Part shown: piece by piece, positions 1 through 9,407 of the stretch
Layout: each line of letters starts with the position of its first letter
How positions within the stretch are numbered: position 1 is the stretch's first letter
Assembly: GCA_028277405.1 (NCBI GenBank)
Contig: JANQGH010000032.1
Span: 1 to 64,000 of the forward strand
Origin: Alphaproteobacteria bacterium
GTDB taxonomy: Bacteria; Pseudomonadota; Alphaproteobacteria; DSM-16000; Inquilinaceae
Direction: 5' to 3'
DNA length: 64,000 nucleotides
Notes under the pieces: generated by a model
Seen by the model: the letters and a program-made list of their open reading frames with translations, nothing else
The model's database searches: none
What the model was told of the DNA's origin: nothing
Position numbers and translations under genes: made by a program

Positions 1-3000
1 TGATCGTTCCGCCAATCGAGGCGGAGCCGTCGAGGATGATCGTATCGGCCCCCGCGCCGTTGAAGCCGTCGGCGTTGACGTTGCCGACCACGGTACCGCC
101 GGTCAGCCGGATGACATCGTCGCCAAAGCCACCAAAGATCTCGCCGACCGTGGCGCCGTTCAGCGTCACGGTGTCATCGTCGTTGCCGCCATCGACATCG
201 TTGCTCACCACCCCGGCCTGAAGGATGATGGTGTCGCTATCGTTCCTGCCGCGGATGTACTGGTCGACCGTTGCGCCGTTCAGAGTGACCACATCATTGC
301 CGTCATCGGCGGACACCCGTGAGACCCATCCGCCGTTCAAGGCAATGATGTCATCGTCCTCATTGCCCGAGACCGGGCCGGCGACGGTCCCCACCGTGAT
401 CACGATCGTGTCGTTGCCCGCACCCGCGCCGATGCTGCCCGAAATGCTGGCGCCGTTCAGGACCACGGTGTCATCGGCCAGGCCGGCCAGCACGTTGCCG
501 CCTACGGTCGTGCCTGCGCCCAGCACGATCGTCTCTTGATTGGTGACCCCGTTGTCGGTGGCAATAACGCTGCCATTCACCGTGGCGCTGACCAGTTCGA
601 TGAAGCTATCCTCCACCGATACGTCGTCGGCGGTGATGCCACTGGCCGTCGCGGTGGAGCCGTTCCGAACGCCCAAGCTTTCCCAAGAGCCCAGCGACGC
701 GACCGTGCCGGAAAAGGCGTCGAAGGTCAGCGTGTCATCGCCGTTGCCGCCATCCGAGCCGTTGACGTTGCCTTGAACCGCGCCGGAGAACACGACCAGC
801 GTGTCGTTGCCGTCACCGCCCAGAATCGCTCCAACCAGCCCGATATCGCCGCGCAGTTCGAACAGGTCATTGCCTTCGCCGCCCAGCACATTCCCGCCGA
901 TCAGGCTGGCAGCGGTTAGGACAATCGTGTCGTCGTCGCCGCCGCCATCAACATCGCCTAGCACCTTGGCCGTCCCCGACACCACGATCGTGTCGAGCCC
1001 ATCATTACCGGCGATGGAACCTGCCGTGCCGCTCAACAACACAATCAGATCGTCGTCTTCATTGCCTTCGATGGCGCCATTTGTTTCTGCGCCGGCCAGC
1101 GTGATGGTGTCGTTGCCAGCGCCGCCTTGGACCTTGTCCGTGGTCAGCGTCAGACTGCCGGCCAACAGATCGATCGTGTCGTTGCCGGAACCCCCGATGA
1201 TGTCCGCCGCCAGAATCGCGCCGCTCAGCCGGATCAGATCATCGTCGTCGCCACCGCGCACCTCACTCGCGGGGTTCGGCATCGAGCCGGAGATCAGATC
1301 GATGGTGTCATTGCCGGAACCGCCGTCGATGTCGCCCTGCAGCCCGACTTCGCCGCGCAGTTCGATCAGATCGTTGTCGCGGCCACCCCGCACATCGCCG
1401 ACGATTTCCTTGGCGGCAATCAGGATCACCGTGTCCTCGCCCCTGCCGATGTCGATGAACCCGCCGACGCTGGCCGTGCCGCTGACGATGAGCGTGTCGT
1501 TCACGGTCCCCGCGCCGCTGTTGAACTCTCCATTGGCCGTAATGCTGCCCGTCAAGGTGCCGGCCAGCAGCTCGATCGTGTCGTCGCCTGGCCCGTTTAC
1601 AATTTCACCGACCGTGGCACCGTTCAGACGCACCAAATCGCTGCCTTGCACACTGTTGACAGTGTTAGCCGAGCCGGCGATCAGCAGCAGCGTATCGTCA
1701 TCCTGGCCTCCGCCGGCAAAACCCACCACTGCCCCGGACAGCACGATCAGGTCGTTGCCGAAACCGCCGCTAGCCGAGCCCAGCGAGCCATCGAGCAGCA
1801 ACAAGGTGTCATTGCCGGCATCCCCTCGGGCGGAGCCCGACGGGGATTCCATGCCATTGAGGATGATCGTGTCGTCATCGTCCCCGCCTGTGGCGCGGTA
1901 GATCTCACCCGATAGGAGCTTGATGACGTCGGCGCCGGCATCGCCCTGGATCTCGGTCGAGAAGACCAGGGTGATGCCATCGACCGTGACTGTATCATCG
2001 CCCTCGCCCAACAGGATCTCGGCGTTGGCGTCGACGGTGCCGGAATTGAGATGAACGACGTCATTGCCGGCTCCGCTGTCGACGTTGCCCGAGATCGCGG
2101 CGCCGTTCAGGACGACGGTGTCGTCGGCCAGACCGGCCAGTACGCTGCCGCCGACGGTCGTGCCGGCGCCCAGCACAATGGTCTCCTGATTGGTGACGCC
2201 GTTGTCGGTGGCGGCCACGTTGCCGCCGATCGTCGCGCTGATCAGCTCAATGAAGCTGTCCTCGACCGTCGCACCGTCGGCGGTGATGTCGTCCAAAGTC
2301 GCCGTCGCGCCGTTGCGCAGGCCCAAGATCTCGAACCCGCCGAACGACGACAGCGTGCCGGAGAAGGCATCGAAGGTCAGCGTATCATCGCCATCGCCAC
2401 CATCGGCGTTGTCGACGTCGGACTGGACGGCACCGGAGAACACGACGACGGTATCGTTGCCGTCGCCGCCCTCGATCGTGCCCGACAGCCCGACATTCCC
2501 GCGCAGTTCGATCAGATCGTCGCCAGCCTCGCCGAGCACGCTGCCGCTGATCAGGCTGGCGCCCGTCAGCACGATCGTGTCGTTGCCCAGGCCGCTGCCG
2601 ATGTCGTCGCCGACGACGACCGTGCCGCTGACGATGATCGTATCGTTGAACGGCCCGGTGGCGGCAAACTGTTCGAAACTGGTAAGTCCGCGGGACAACG
2701 TGCCGGCCAACAGCTCGAAAACGTCGTCGCCGCTCCTGTTCTGGAAATTCCCGGTTACATCCGCCCCGTTCAAGCGGACCGTGTCGTTGCCGGCATCATC
2801 GGAGACCTCGTCGGCCGTGCCCGCATTCAGCGCAATCAGATCGTCGCCGTCACCGCCGACGATATTCTCAACCGTCGCACCGCTGAGCAGAACCGTGTCG
2901 TTGCCTGCGCCACTGTTTGCTCGCCATCCCGAGCCGGACCAAAGCTGGATCAGATCGTCACCTGCACCAGTATTGATTTCTGCAGCAGAGCCCCCTTTTC

Positions 3001-6000
3001 CGATAATGTTCACGGCGCCGTTCAACACGACCGTGTCGTCGCCCAGGGCGGTGTTCAATCCGCGAGCCGTGGTCCCGGCGCCCAGCACGATGGTTTCCTG
3101 ACTGACCGTGACACCGTCGCGTGCCCTGATTCCGTTGGCGATCGTAGCGCTGGTCAGCTCGATGAAGCTGTCCTCAACGATCACGTTGTCCGCGGTGATG
3201 CCGCTGGCGGTTATGGTTGACCCGTTCTGGACGCCCAGATTCTCCCAGGTGCCCAGCGTGGTGATCGTGCCGGAGAACGCGTCGAAGGCCAGCGCATCGT
3301 CGCCATTACCGCCATCGGCGCCGTCCACGTCACCCTGAACCGCGCCGGAGAAAACGACCAGCGTATCGTTGCCCTCGCCGCCCTGGATCGTCCCGGACAG
3401 GCCGACATCGCCGCGCAGTTCGAACAGGTCGTTGCCGTTGCCGCCCAGCACATTCCCGCCGATCAGGCTGGCAGCCGTCAGGATGATCGTGTCGTCGTCG
3501 CCGCCACCATCGACATCACCCAGCACCTCGGCCGTACCCGAGACCACGATGGTGTCGAGACCGTCATTGCCGGCGACCGAGCCTGCCGTGCCGCTGAGCA
3601 ATGTGATGGTGTCGTCTTCCTCATTCCCCTCGATTGCGCCTTGGGTTGAGGCACCCGCCAACGTGATCGTGTCGCCGCCGAACCCACCCTGAACCTTGTC
3701 CGTCGGCAGGGTAAGGCTGCCGGACAGGAGCTCGATGGTATCGCCGCTACCCCCGCCAATGATGTCCGCGGCGAGCACCGCTCCATTGAGCCGGATGAGA
3801 TCGGCGGATCCGCCGCCACGCACCTCGATTGCCGGATTGAGATGGGTGCCGCCCTCCAACAGAATGGTGTCGGCGCCACCCCCGCCGTCGATCGAACCCG
3901 ACAGACCGACATCACCGCCCAGCGTTATCAGGTCTCCGCCGTCGCCGCCCAGCACGTCGCCCTGCAGCGCGTCAGCGGCGGTTAATAGGATTGTATCGCC
4001 GCCCTTGCCGCCCTCGATATCGCCGCCGATAAACGCCGTACCGCTGACGATGATCGTATCGTCGACCGTGGTGGCGCCGGCATTGGCCTCAACATCCGAC
4101 TGTATGCCACCGGTCAGCGTGCCGGCCGTCAGCGTGATGATGTCGTCGCCGAAGCTGTTGATAATACTGCCTTCGATGACTGCCCCATTTAGCCGCATCA
4201 GATCGTTGCCGATGCCCACACTGACGAGGTCGGCCGTGCCGGACAGAAGCAAGATCGTATCGTCGCCGGCGTCGTCCCTCACGCTGACGACGTCGGCCCC
4301 GTTAAGGACGATGTGATCATTGCCGTCGCCCCCACTGAAGCCGGCATTGCCCGATAACAGCAGGATCGTATCGTCGTCCGCGCCAGCCGTCCGGCTGCCG
4401 CCGACGGCGGTGCCTGTCAGCATGATGCCGTTGACGAGGATCGTGTCGTTGCCGGCTCCGGCCTCGACCACGAAGGTGGAGCCGGAGTTCAACACGATCA
4501 GATCGTTGCCATCACCTGTTAGTAACCGACTGAAGACTGGCGGCCCCCCTGTGATGTTGGTGTCGATCACCCCACCATCGATGACCACCGTGTCGTTGCC
4601 GGCACCGGTAAGCAGATCGTCGTCAACAACCGTGCCGCTGCCCAAGATGATCGTCTCGTCGCCACTCGTGCCGATCACGTCGTCGCCGATCTGGGCATTC
4701 AACAGCTCGACCCGGCTGTTTTCGACCGAGACGGTGTCGGCGCTGACGCCTTCAGCGGTGAGTGTCGAACCGTTCTGAACGCCCAGGCTTTCCCAAGAGC
4801 CAAGCGCGGTGACGGTGCCGGAGAAGGTGTCAAACGTCAGCGCGTCGATGCCGCTGCCCCCATCGGCGCCGTCCACATCGCCCTGAACCGCACCGGAAAA
4901 GACGACCAGCGTATCGTTGCCGTCACCGCCCTGAATCGTCCCAGACAGACCGACGTCGCCGCGCAACTCGAACAGATCGTCGCCGTCGCCGCCCAGGACG
5001 TCGCCGATGATCTGCTTGGCGGAGGTCAGCGCGATCGTATCGTCGCCCCGACCGATGTCGATGGTGCCGCTGGCGGACACGGTTCCGCTGACTATGATTG
5101 TATCGTTCACTGTGCCGACGAGGGCATTGAGTTCGTCGGTTGAATCCACACCGCCGGTCAGCGTGCCGGCCAGCAGTTCGATGACGTCGTCGCCGGCCTT
5201 GTTGACGAGCCCCGACTGAACCAGTGCCCCGTTCAGACGAATGGTGTCGTTGCCGGAGCCTCCTGTGGCCTGGTTCACCGTGCCAGCGTTGAGCAAGATC
5301 ATGTCGTCATCACCCTGGCCGGAGATGCCGACGATCGAAGCGCCGCTGAGCAGGATGGTATCGTTACGCGCACCGCCGCCAACGCCATCGAGGCTGCCTG
5401 ACAGCAAAAACAGAGTATCGTCGTCAGCGCCGCCGCCGATGGACGCCGAAGCGTCGATAAGGCCGTTCAGAACAATGACATCTTGACCGGCATCGCCGAG
5501 TGCAAACCCGATTGACCCGGACAGGAGTTCGATGCGGTCGTTGCCGTCGCCGCCGCTGACATTGCCACTGACCATGCCGGCCAACAGCCGGAGCGTGTCG
5601 TCGCCGCCGCCCAACACCACATCGCCGTCGATCGTGCCGCTGGTCGTGACCTTCGTGGCGCCGTTGCCGTCCTGGATCGCCGTGCCCGAAGACGCACCGA
5701 CCGAGCCGGTTGCGGAGATGACGATGGCGCCGCCCAGCGCATCAGCATCGACGTTGGTGATGCCGGCGCCGGAGCCGCCGGTGACTGCGCCGTCAACCGT
5801 GACCAGCAGATCGCCACCGGTCTGGTTGTCGACGCGGATGCCATCCACTCCGCCACTGACCGCCGAACCCGCCGCCGCCGTTACCGTCACCCCGCCCGCG
5901 CCGAAGCTTCTGGCCTTGATGCCGGCATCGGCGGTGCCGGTAACCGTGCCCGACACCGTGATGTCAATCATCCCGGAGCCGAGATTCTTGGCCGAGATGC

Positions 6001-7018
6001 CGGCTGCCCCGCCCGTGACATCCGCCGCCGAAATGGTCAGGTCTTTGCCGTCGCCATCGTTCTGGACACGGATACCATATTGCTGGCCGAACACCGTGTC
6101 GGTGGCCGAAATGCTGACCGACCCGCCATAGTAGTTCTCGACCTTGATGCCGGTGCCGCCGGAAGCAGACATAGAACCAGTCGCCGAGATCTTGACGTCG
6201 CCACTGCCGTAGTGAAGGGCATAGACGGCATAGTCGATGGCCGAAACAGGACCGCTCGTGCTTATCGTTAGGCTGCCGTTGCCGTTATTGACGGCGGAGA
6301 TGGCTCTGCTGTCGCCACCTACACCGGTCGCCGAGATCGTCAGATCCGTGCCAGCACTGTTGCTGGCGGTGATGCCGATGCCGGATGACGACGACACCAT
6401 GTCGGACGCACTGATGGTCAGCGCCCCGCCACCCGAATTGGTCGCCTCGATGCCTTCGCCGGCGCCGCCATTGACCGGCCCCGTGGTTGTGATCGCCAGG
6501 TTGCCGGCGCCCAGGTCAATCGCCTTGATGCCGTGATCACCACCGCCGACCGCCGCCGCGGAGATCGTTAGGGCGCCCGTGCCCGTGTCGTTCTTGGCAT
6601 AGATGCCGTCCCCGACCGTGCCAATCACCGGCCCCGTCACCGTGATCGACAGATCGCCCGACGTCACGTTCAGGGCTTCGATGCCGCTGTCCGCGCCCGT
6701 GATCGTGGATGCGTACGTGTCCGTGAACGTCAACCCGCCGTCGCCGATGATGGCAAAGGCGTGGCCGACGTTCGCGGTTGTATCGATGCCGAAACCGCTT
6801 TTCGTCGTAATCGTGACGGGGCTACTGGTGCCGCCGGGCGGAATGAGTTGCGTGCTGTCGGCGGCGGCGGCGCCTGTGCACTCGAAGTCACCGGTGCCGG
6901 GGATCGGTTCAATGCAGGAACCGGCGTGTGCTGTGCGGCTGCCATAACCGGCCAAAAAGGCACCGGCGATCGCGGTCCCAAGGGCCAGGCGCGCACGCAA
7001 CTTATAAGGGCGAAACAT
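1..7018 (-). CDS. Giant secreted beta-helix/RTX-like repeat protein, C-terminus outside window
   Basis: The reading frame from ATG 7018 is in phase and repeat-encoding at base 1, giving at least 2339 residues with no stop seen. Residues 1-32 form a signal peptide ending in AHA. Residues about 60-440 are imperfect repeats of the type LTISAxxVxGGxxGI, as in autotransporter passenger beta-helices. From about residue 455 the protein is built of 20-26 residue units around GGxGNDTIxLxxG, which match the RTX calcium-binding signature GGxGxDxUx but occur once per turn instead of as tandem nonapeptides. Higher-order blocks recur (see repeat entries). The protein is probably an exported surface adhesin or autotransporter; a C-terminal beta-barrel or type I secretion signal would lie beyond base 1. 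No RTX toxin enzymatic domain is visible. Family call is firm as to repeats, open as to function. Confidence 0.85.
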   Translation of the reverse strand, partial: MFRPYKLRARLALGTAIAGAFLAGYGSRTAHAGSCIEPIPGTGDFECTGAAAADSTQLIPPGGTSSPVTITTKSGFGIDTTANVGHAFAIIGDGGLTFTDTYASTITGADSGIEALNVTSGDLSITVTGPVIGTVGDGIYAKNDTGTGALTISAAAVGGGDHGIKAIDLGAGNLAITTTGPVNGGAGEGIEATNSGGGALTISASDMVSSSSGIGITASNSAGTDLTISATGVGGDSRAISAVNNGNGSLTISTSGPVSAIDYAVYALHYGSGDVKISATGSMSASGGTGIKVENYYGGSVSISATDTVFGQQYGIRVQNDGDGKDLTISAADVTGGAAGISAKNLGSGMIDITVSGTVTGTADAGIKARSFGAGGVTVTAAAGSAVSGGVDGIRVDNQTGGDLLVTVDGAVTGGSGAGITNVDADALGGAIVISATGSVGASSGTAIQDGNGATKVTTSGTIDGDVVLGGGDDTLRLLAGMVSGNVSGGDGNDRIELLSGSIGFALGDAGQDVIVLNGLIDASASIGGGADDDTLFLLSGSLDGVGGGARNDTILLSGASIVGISGQGDDDMILLNAGTVNQATGGSGNDTIRLNGALVQSGLVNKAGDDVIELLAGTLTGGVDSTDELNALVGTVNDTIIVSGTVSASGTIDIGRGDDTIALTSAKQIIGDVLGGDGDDLFELRGDVGLSGTIQGGDGNDTLVVFSGAVQGDVDGADGGSGIDALTFDTFSGTVTALGSWESLGVQNGSTLTAEGVSADTVSVENSRVELLNAQIGDDVIGTSGDETIILGSGTVVDDDLLTGAGNDTVVIDGGVIDTNITGGPPVFSRLLTGDGNDLIVLNSGSTFVVEAGAGNDTILVNGIMLTGTAVGGSRTAGADDDTILLLSGNAGFSGGDGNDHIVLNGADVVSVRDDAGDDTILLLSGTADLVSVGIGNDLMRLNGAVIEGSIINSFGDDIITLTAGTLTGGIQSDVEANAGATTVDDTIIVSGTAFIGGDIEGGKGGDTILLTAADALQGDVLGGDGGDLITLGGDVGLSGSIDGGGGADTILLEGGTHLNPAIEVRGGGSADLIRLNGAVLAADIIGGGSGDTIELLSGSLTLPTDKVQGGFGGDTITLAGASTQGAIEGNEEDDTITLLSGTAGSVAGNDGLDTIVVSGTAEVLGDVDGGGDDDTIILTAASLIGGNVLGGNGNDLFELRGDVGLSGTIQGGEGNDTLVVFSGAVQGDVDGADGGNGDDALAFDAFSGTITTLGTWENLGVQNGSTITASGITADNVIVEDSFIELTSATIANGIRARDGVTVSQETIVLGAGTTARGLNTALGDDTVVLNGAVNIIGKGGSAAEINTGAGDDLIQLWSGSGWRANSGAGNDTVLLSGATVENIVGGDGDDLIALNAGTADEVSDDAGNDTVRLNGADVTGNFQNRSGDDVFELLAGTLSRGLTSFEQFAATGPFNDTIIVSGTVVVGDDIGSGLGNDTIVLTGASLISGSVLGEAGDDLIELRGNVGLSGTIEGGDGNDTVVVFSGAVQSDVDNADGGDGDDTLTFDAFSGTLSSFGGFEILGLRNGATATLDDITADGATVEDSFIELISATIGGNVAATDNGVTNQETIVLGAGTTVGGSVLAGLADDTVVLNGAAISGNVDSGAGNDVVHLNSGTVDANAEILLGEGDDTVTVDGITLVFSTEIQGDAGADVIKLLSGEIYRATGGDDDDTIILNGMESPSGSARGDAGNDTLLLLDGSLGSASGGFGNDLIVLSGAVVGFAGGGQDDDTLLLIAGSANTVNSVQGSDLVRLNGATVGEIVNGPGDDTIELLAGTLTGSITANGEFNSGAGTVNDTLIVSGTASVGGFIDIGRGEDTVILIAAKEIVGDVRGGRDNDLIELRGEVGLQGDIDGGSGNDTIDLISGSMPNPASEVRGGDDDDLIRLSGAILAADIIGGSGNDTIDLLAGSLTLTTDKVQGGAGNDTITLAGAETNGAIEGNEDDDLIVLLSGTAGSIAGNDGLDTIVVSGTAKVLGDVDGGGDDDTIVLTAASLIGGNVLGGEGNDLFELRGDIGLVGAILGGDGNDTLVVFSGAVQGNVNGSDGGNGDDTLTFDAFSGTVASLGSWESLGVRNGSTATASGITADDVSVEDSFIELVSATVNGSVIATDNGVTNQETIVLGAGTTVGGNVLAGLADDTVVLNGASISGSIGAGAGNDTIVITVGTVAGPVSGNEDDDIIALNGGWVSRVSADDGNDVVTLNGATVDQYIRGRNDSDTIILQAGVVSNDVDGGNDDDTVTLNGATVGEIFGGFGDDVIRLTGGTVVGNVNADGFNGAGADTIILDGSASIGGTI
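505..1420 (-). repeat. Large internal repeat block, copy 2 of a 0.9 kb duplication
   Basis: This part of the giant gene is the near-copy of 3065-3970, offset by about 2560 bases. The same order of units is seen in both: a GEV/GDVGL turn, a NPAxEVRGG turn, GAxLAADIIGG, GSLTLxTDKVQGG, EGNExDD, SGTAGSxAGNDGLDTIVV, then the SLIGGNVLGG unit and the FDAFSGT block. Stretches of DNA (for example around 889-913 versus 3449-3473) are identical, so the duplication is young or kept alike by gene conversion. Confidence 0.75.
3065..3970 (-). repeat. Large internal repeat block, copy 1 of a 0.9 kb duplication
   Basis: Partner of 505-1420 in the same gene, same unit order, offset about 2560 bases. The distal part (about 3070-3480) also belongs to a four-copy block (see 4635-5010). 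Confidence 0.75.
4635..5010 (-). repeat. FDAFSGT-type macro-repeat, first of four copies
   Basis: About 125 residues: GGxGxDLFELRGDVGLSGTI, a GNDTLVVFSGAVQGDV unit, the segment FDxFSGTV-LGSWESLGVQNGS, then xVExSxIEL and ETIILGSGT. Near-copies lie at about 3070-3480, 2155-2570 and 505-930. This block breaks the GGxGxD rhythm with a non-glycine segment, so it may form a separate capping or loop module repeated along the fibre. Confidence 0.7.
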
Positions 7019-7891
7019 CTCAGGTCGCCTTCGGCAATGCAGGGGGTGCCCGGGGGCACAGGAACAGCGGCAAGAAATGGCCCAGCAGAGCATCGGCGAC
7101 TGCCGCGCGCCGGTGCGGCCTTAATCGAAGTTGGCCTTCTTCGCGATCTGCGCCACGAAGCGACCGCGCCTCACGGTGCGGAAGCACACGCATTATTCGT
7201 AGGGCAACAGGAGAATCACCTTATCAATGCCTCCGCAACTATCTGTGCGAGGGCGGATTCTCTGGCAAGCCCTCACGATTACGAGCGAGTCTATCCTCGT
7301 TCTCCGAGAGATTAGAATGCAAAAACTCAATTTGACAATGACTAAAATCGTGTTTTACAGCCTGACAAATTAGCATATCAATTTATACGAGTTTTCTAAG
7401 GGGCCCTTTTGGTAGCAAACTAGGCCATCAAAAACTGCAATGACACCAATGGCATAATGCAGCAAAATACCCGTTAACCGAGTGTCATCAGTGTTGCTTC
7501 TCGTTTATAGACGCGTTGTTGCCAGCGATAAGAGTTTGGCTGGCGTGGGCGGAATGCAGACTTCGAAACAAAGCCGAGGCGGCCCATGGATCGCTGGCTG
7601 AGAGCTTGTCGCAGGCAGCAGAGCGCGCGGTCAGATGGTCGCGCGAACCTGCCAACCGGCAGAGCAATGCAGCCAGAAATACCCAACGCGTTTGCGGAAG
7701 GCGCCCTCAGCCGCAACGCCGAGACAGGAAAAGCGGCCCGTATCCGGCCGCTTCTCCAGGCATCCATATTGATGCCGTGGTGTCGTCTGTTGAGATTGGG
7801 AGCCAGGGAGATACCTCCCCCACCCCTCAAAGCTGGCTACCGCTTCCGGAAGGCAAGGACGACGGTGCGGCGCGTCCGCTGCCCCTCGCGA
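7019..7891. other. Gene-free stretch upstream of the giant repeat gene
   Basis: I see no convincing gene here: the open frames are short, composition-biased and have no recognisable motif. Bases 7300-7470 are clearly AT-richer than their surroundings and are the likely promoter and leader region of the minus-strand gene starting at 7018. The part 7480-7890 is GC-rich and holds one terminator-like hairpin (7731-7753) serving the operon that ends at 7892. No RNA gene was recognised. Confidence 0.5.
7727..7753 (-). terminator. Putative intrinsic terminator of the sugar operon
   Basis: AAGCGGCC (7731-7738) pairs with GGCCGCTT (7746-7753) around a 7-base loop. Read on the minus strand the stem is followed by TTCC, so the U-run is short (four Ts counting two from the stem). 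It lies 139 bases past the stop at 7892, in the right orientation to end the operon. Confidence 0.45.
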
Positions 7892-8644
7892 TCAGGAAAA
7901 CACGATGCCGCCGTCGACGTTGAGGGTCTGCCCGGTCACAAAGGCGCTGTCGTCGGAACAGAAGAACGCCACGGGTCCGGCGACATCCTCCGGCGCACCG
8001 ATGCGCGCCATGGCGGTCTTGTCCTGCCAGGCCTTTCGAACGGCCGGATCTTCCAGGTTCACCCGTCCCATGTCGGTGAGGATGATCCCCGGGCAGACGG
8101 AGTTTACCGTGATGCCAAGCGGCCCGACCTCTTGGGCCAAGACGCGGGAGAAACCCATGATCGCGGCCTTGGACGCTGAATAGTGGGCCTGTTCCGGCGC
8201 CCCGTGTTTGCCGCCGATCGAGGCGATGTTCACGATCCGGCCGTATCCGCGCGCTTTCATGGCCGGCAGGAAAGCCTGAATGACCATGAAGGCGCCCTTG
8301 GCGTTCACGTCCATGACGCTGTCCCAGACCTGCTCCGGCAGACCGTCCATCTCGCCCGCGATCAGGATGCCCGCATTGTTCACGATGGCGTCGACCTTGC
8401 CGAAGGTCTCAAGGAAGCCCCTGGCCATCCCATCGACGGCGGCCTTGTCGCTGACGTCCGCGAAATGGAGTGCGGCCCGTCGGCCCATGCCGGCGATTTC
8501 GCTTGCGACGCCTTCAAGCGCGTCCTTCTGGCGTGCGATGTCGTTGAGCCCGACATCGTACCCGCGTCGCGCGAGGTCCAGCGCGATCGCCGCGCCGATC
8601 CCCCTGCTGGCACCGGTCACAAGCACAGATCTCGCCTCGGCCAT
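7892..8644 (-). CDS. SDR family NAD(P)-dependent oxidoreductase (3-oxoacyl-reductase-like fold)
   Basis: 250 residues, the classical SDR length. Visible motifs are the nucleotide-binding TGASRGIG near the N-terminus, NNAG, and the catalytic YSASK with the upstream serine in IVNIAS; the end DGGIVFS is typical of sugar or polyol dehydrogenases of this family. The start was placed at the ATG with AAAGGA nine bases upstream; an in-frame ATG at 8680 would overlap the preceding gene. It is the last gene of the minus-strand operon starting at 17921 and probably oxidises or reduces a sugar, polyol or keto-intermediate of the imported substrate. The exact substrate cannot be read from sequence. Confidence 0.88.
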   Translation of the reverse strand: MAEARSVLVTGASRGIGAAIALDLARRGYDVGLNDIARQKDALEGVASEIAGMGRRAALHFADVSDKAAVDGMARGFLETFGKVDAIVNNAGILIAGEMDGLPEQVWDSVMDVNAKGAFMVIQAFLPAMKARGYGRIVNIASIGGKHGAPEQAHYSASKAAIMGFSRVLAQEVGPLGITVNSVCPGIILTDMGRVNLEDPAVRKAWQDKTAMARIGAPEDVAGPVAFFCSDDSAFVTGQTLNVDGGIVFS

Positions 8645-8657
8645 CTCTAAGTTCCTT

Positions 8658-9407
8658 TCATAGCGCCGTATAACCGCCATCCACGGTCAATACTGTTCCG
8701 GTCACGTAACTCGCGGCATCGGAAGCAAGAAACACCGCCACGCCGGCAATCTCATCCGGGTCCGCAAGGCGCCCCATGGGAGTCCTTTCCAGCCAGACAT
8801 TGAACCACTCCGGCTTTGAGCGTCCGGCCAGTGTCAAATCCGTCGCGGTGTAGCCCGGGGCAATGGCATTCACGCGCACGCCGCACGCCGCCCATTCCGC
8901 CGCAAGGGACTTGGTCAGCAGGTTCACGCCGGCCTTCGCGGCGTTGTACGCGATCTGCGGCTGCGGCCAGACCGGCACGTGCCCGCAGATGGAGGAGATG
9001 GAGACGACAGACCCTTTGCCGGCGGCCACCATCGCCCGGCCGAAACAGCGGGCCGTGGTGAAGATGCCGGTGAGGTTCACGTCGAGGACGCGGTGCCAGT
9101 CCTCCATCGCGATCTCGACCGCCGGCCCATTGTGCACGATGCCGGCATTGTTCACGAGGATATCGAGCGCGCCGGTCTCCGCCGCGACGGCCTCGACACC
9201 GCCCGGATCGGTCACATCCAGATGGAGCGCTTCGCCGCCCAACTCCGCCGCCGTCGCCCGTGCGGCCGCGTCATCCAGATCGGATACGATCACACGCGCG
9301 CCTGCGGCGGACAGCGCCGCGGCGATGGCCTTGCCGATGCCGTTCGCCCCGCCCGTTACCAGGGCTCTCTTGCCGTCGAGCGAAAAGCGGTCGATGCCCT
9401 TAACCAC
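8658..9407 (-). CDS. SDR family NAD(P)-dependent oxidoreductase
   Basis: 249 residues with a GTG start at 9407, preceded by AGAGGTG, overlapping the kinase stop at 9400-9402. Motifs: TGGANGIG cofactor loop, an aspartate at the end of strand 2 (VSDLDD) that favours NAD, NNAG, SISS and YNAAK catalytic residues, and the C-terminal VDGGYTAL. It resembles polyol and sugar dehydrogenases found beside FGGY kinases in rhizobial sugar-alcohol operons. It is translationally coupled to the kinase and only 13 bases from the second SDR, so the two probably act on successive intermediates. Confidence 0.88.
   Translation of the reverse strand: MVKGIDRFSLDGKRALVTGGANGIGKAIAAALSAAGARVIVSDLDDAAARATAAELGGEALHLDVTDPGGVEAVAAETGALDILVNNAGIVHNGPAVEIAMEDWHRVLDVNLTGIFTTARCFGRAMVAAGKGSVVSISSICGHVPVWPQPQIAYNAAKAGVNLLTKSLAAEWAACGVRVNAIAPGYTATDLTLAGRSKPEWFNVWLERTPMGRLADPDEIAGVAVFLASDAASYVTGTVLTVDGGYTAL

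Noticed and set aside
1..6500. CRISPR-like regular spacing of similar short sequences
   Set aside because: Periodicity is in protein-coding units of 60-78 bases with degenerate third positions; no invariant repeat with unique spacers.
36..6947. Long plus-strand open frames across the giant gene (for example 801-1901 and 2051-3220)
   Set aside because: They are antisense to the repeat protein and repeat the same Ser/Pro- or Asp/Gln-rich pattern set by the complementary repeats; no independent motif or start signal.
7474..7830. Small minus-strand open frame of 118 codons
   Set aside because: No recognisable motif, no ribosome binding site and it spans the terminator-like hairpin at 7731-7753.
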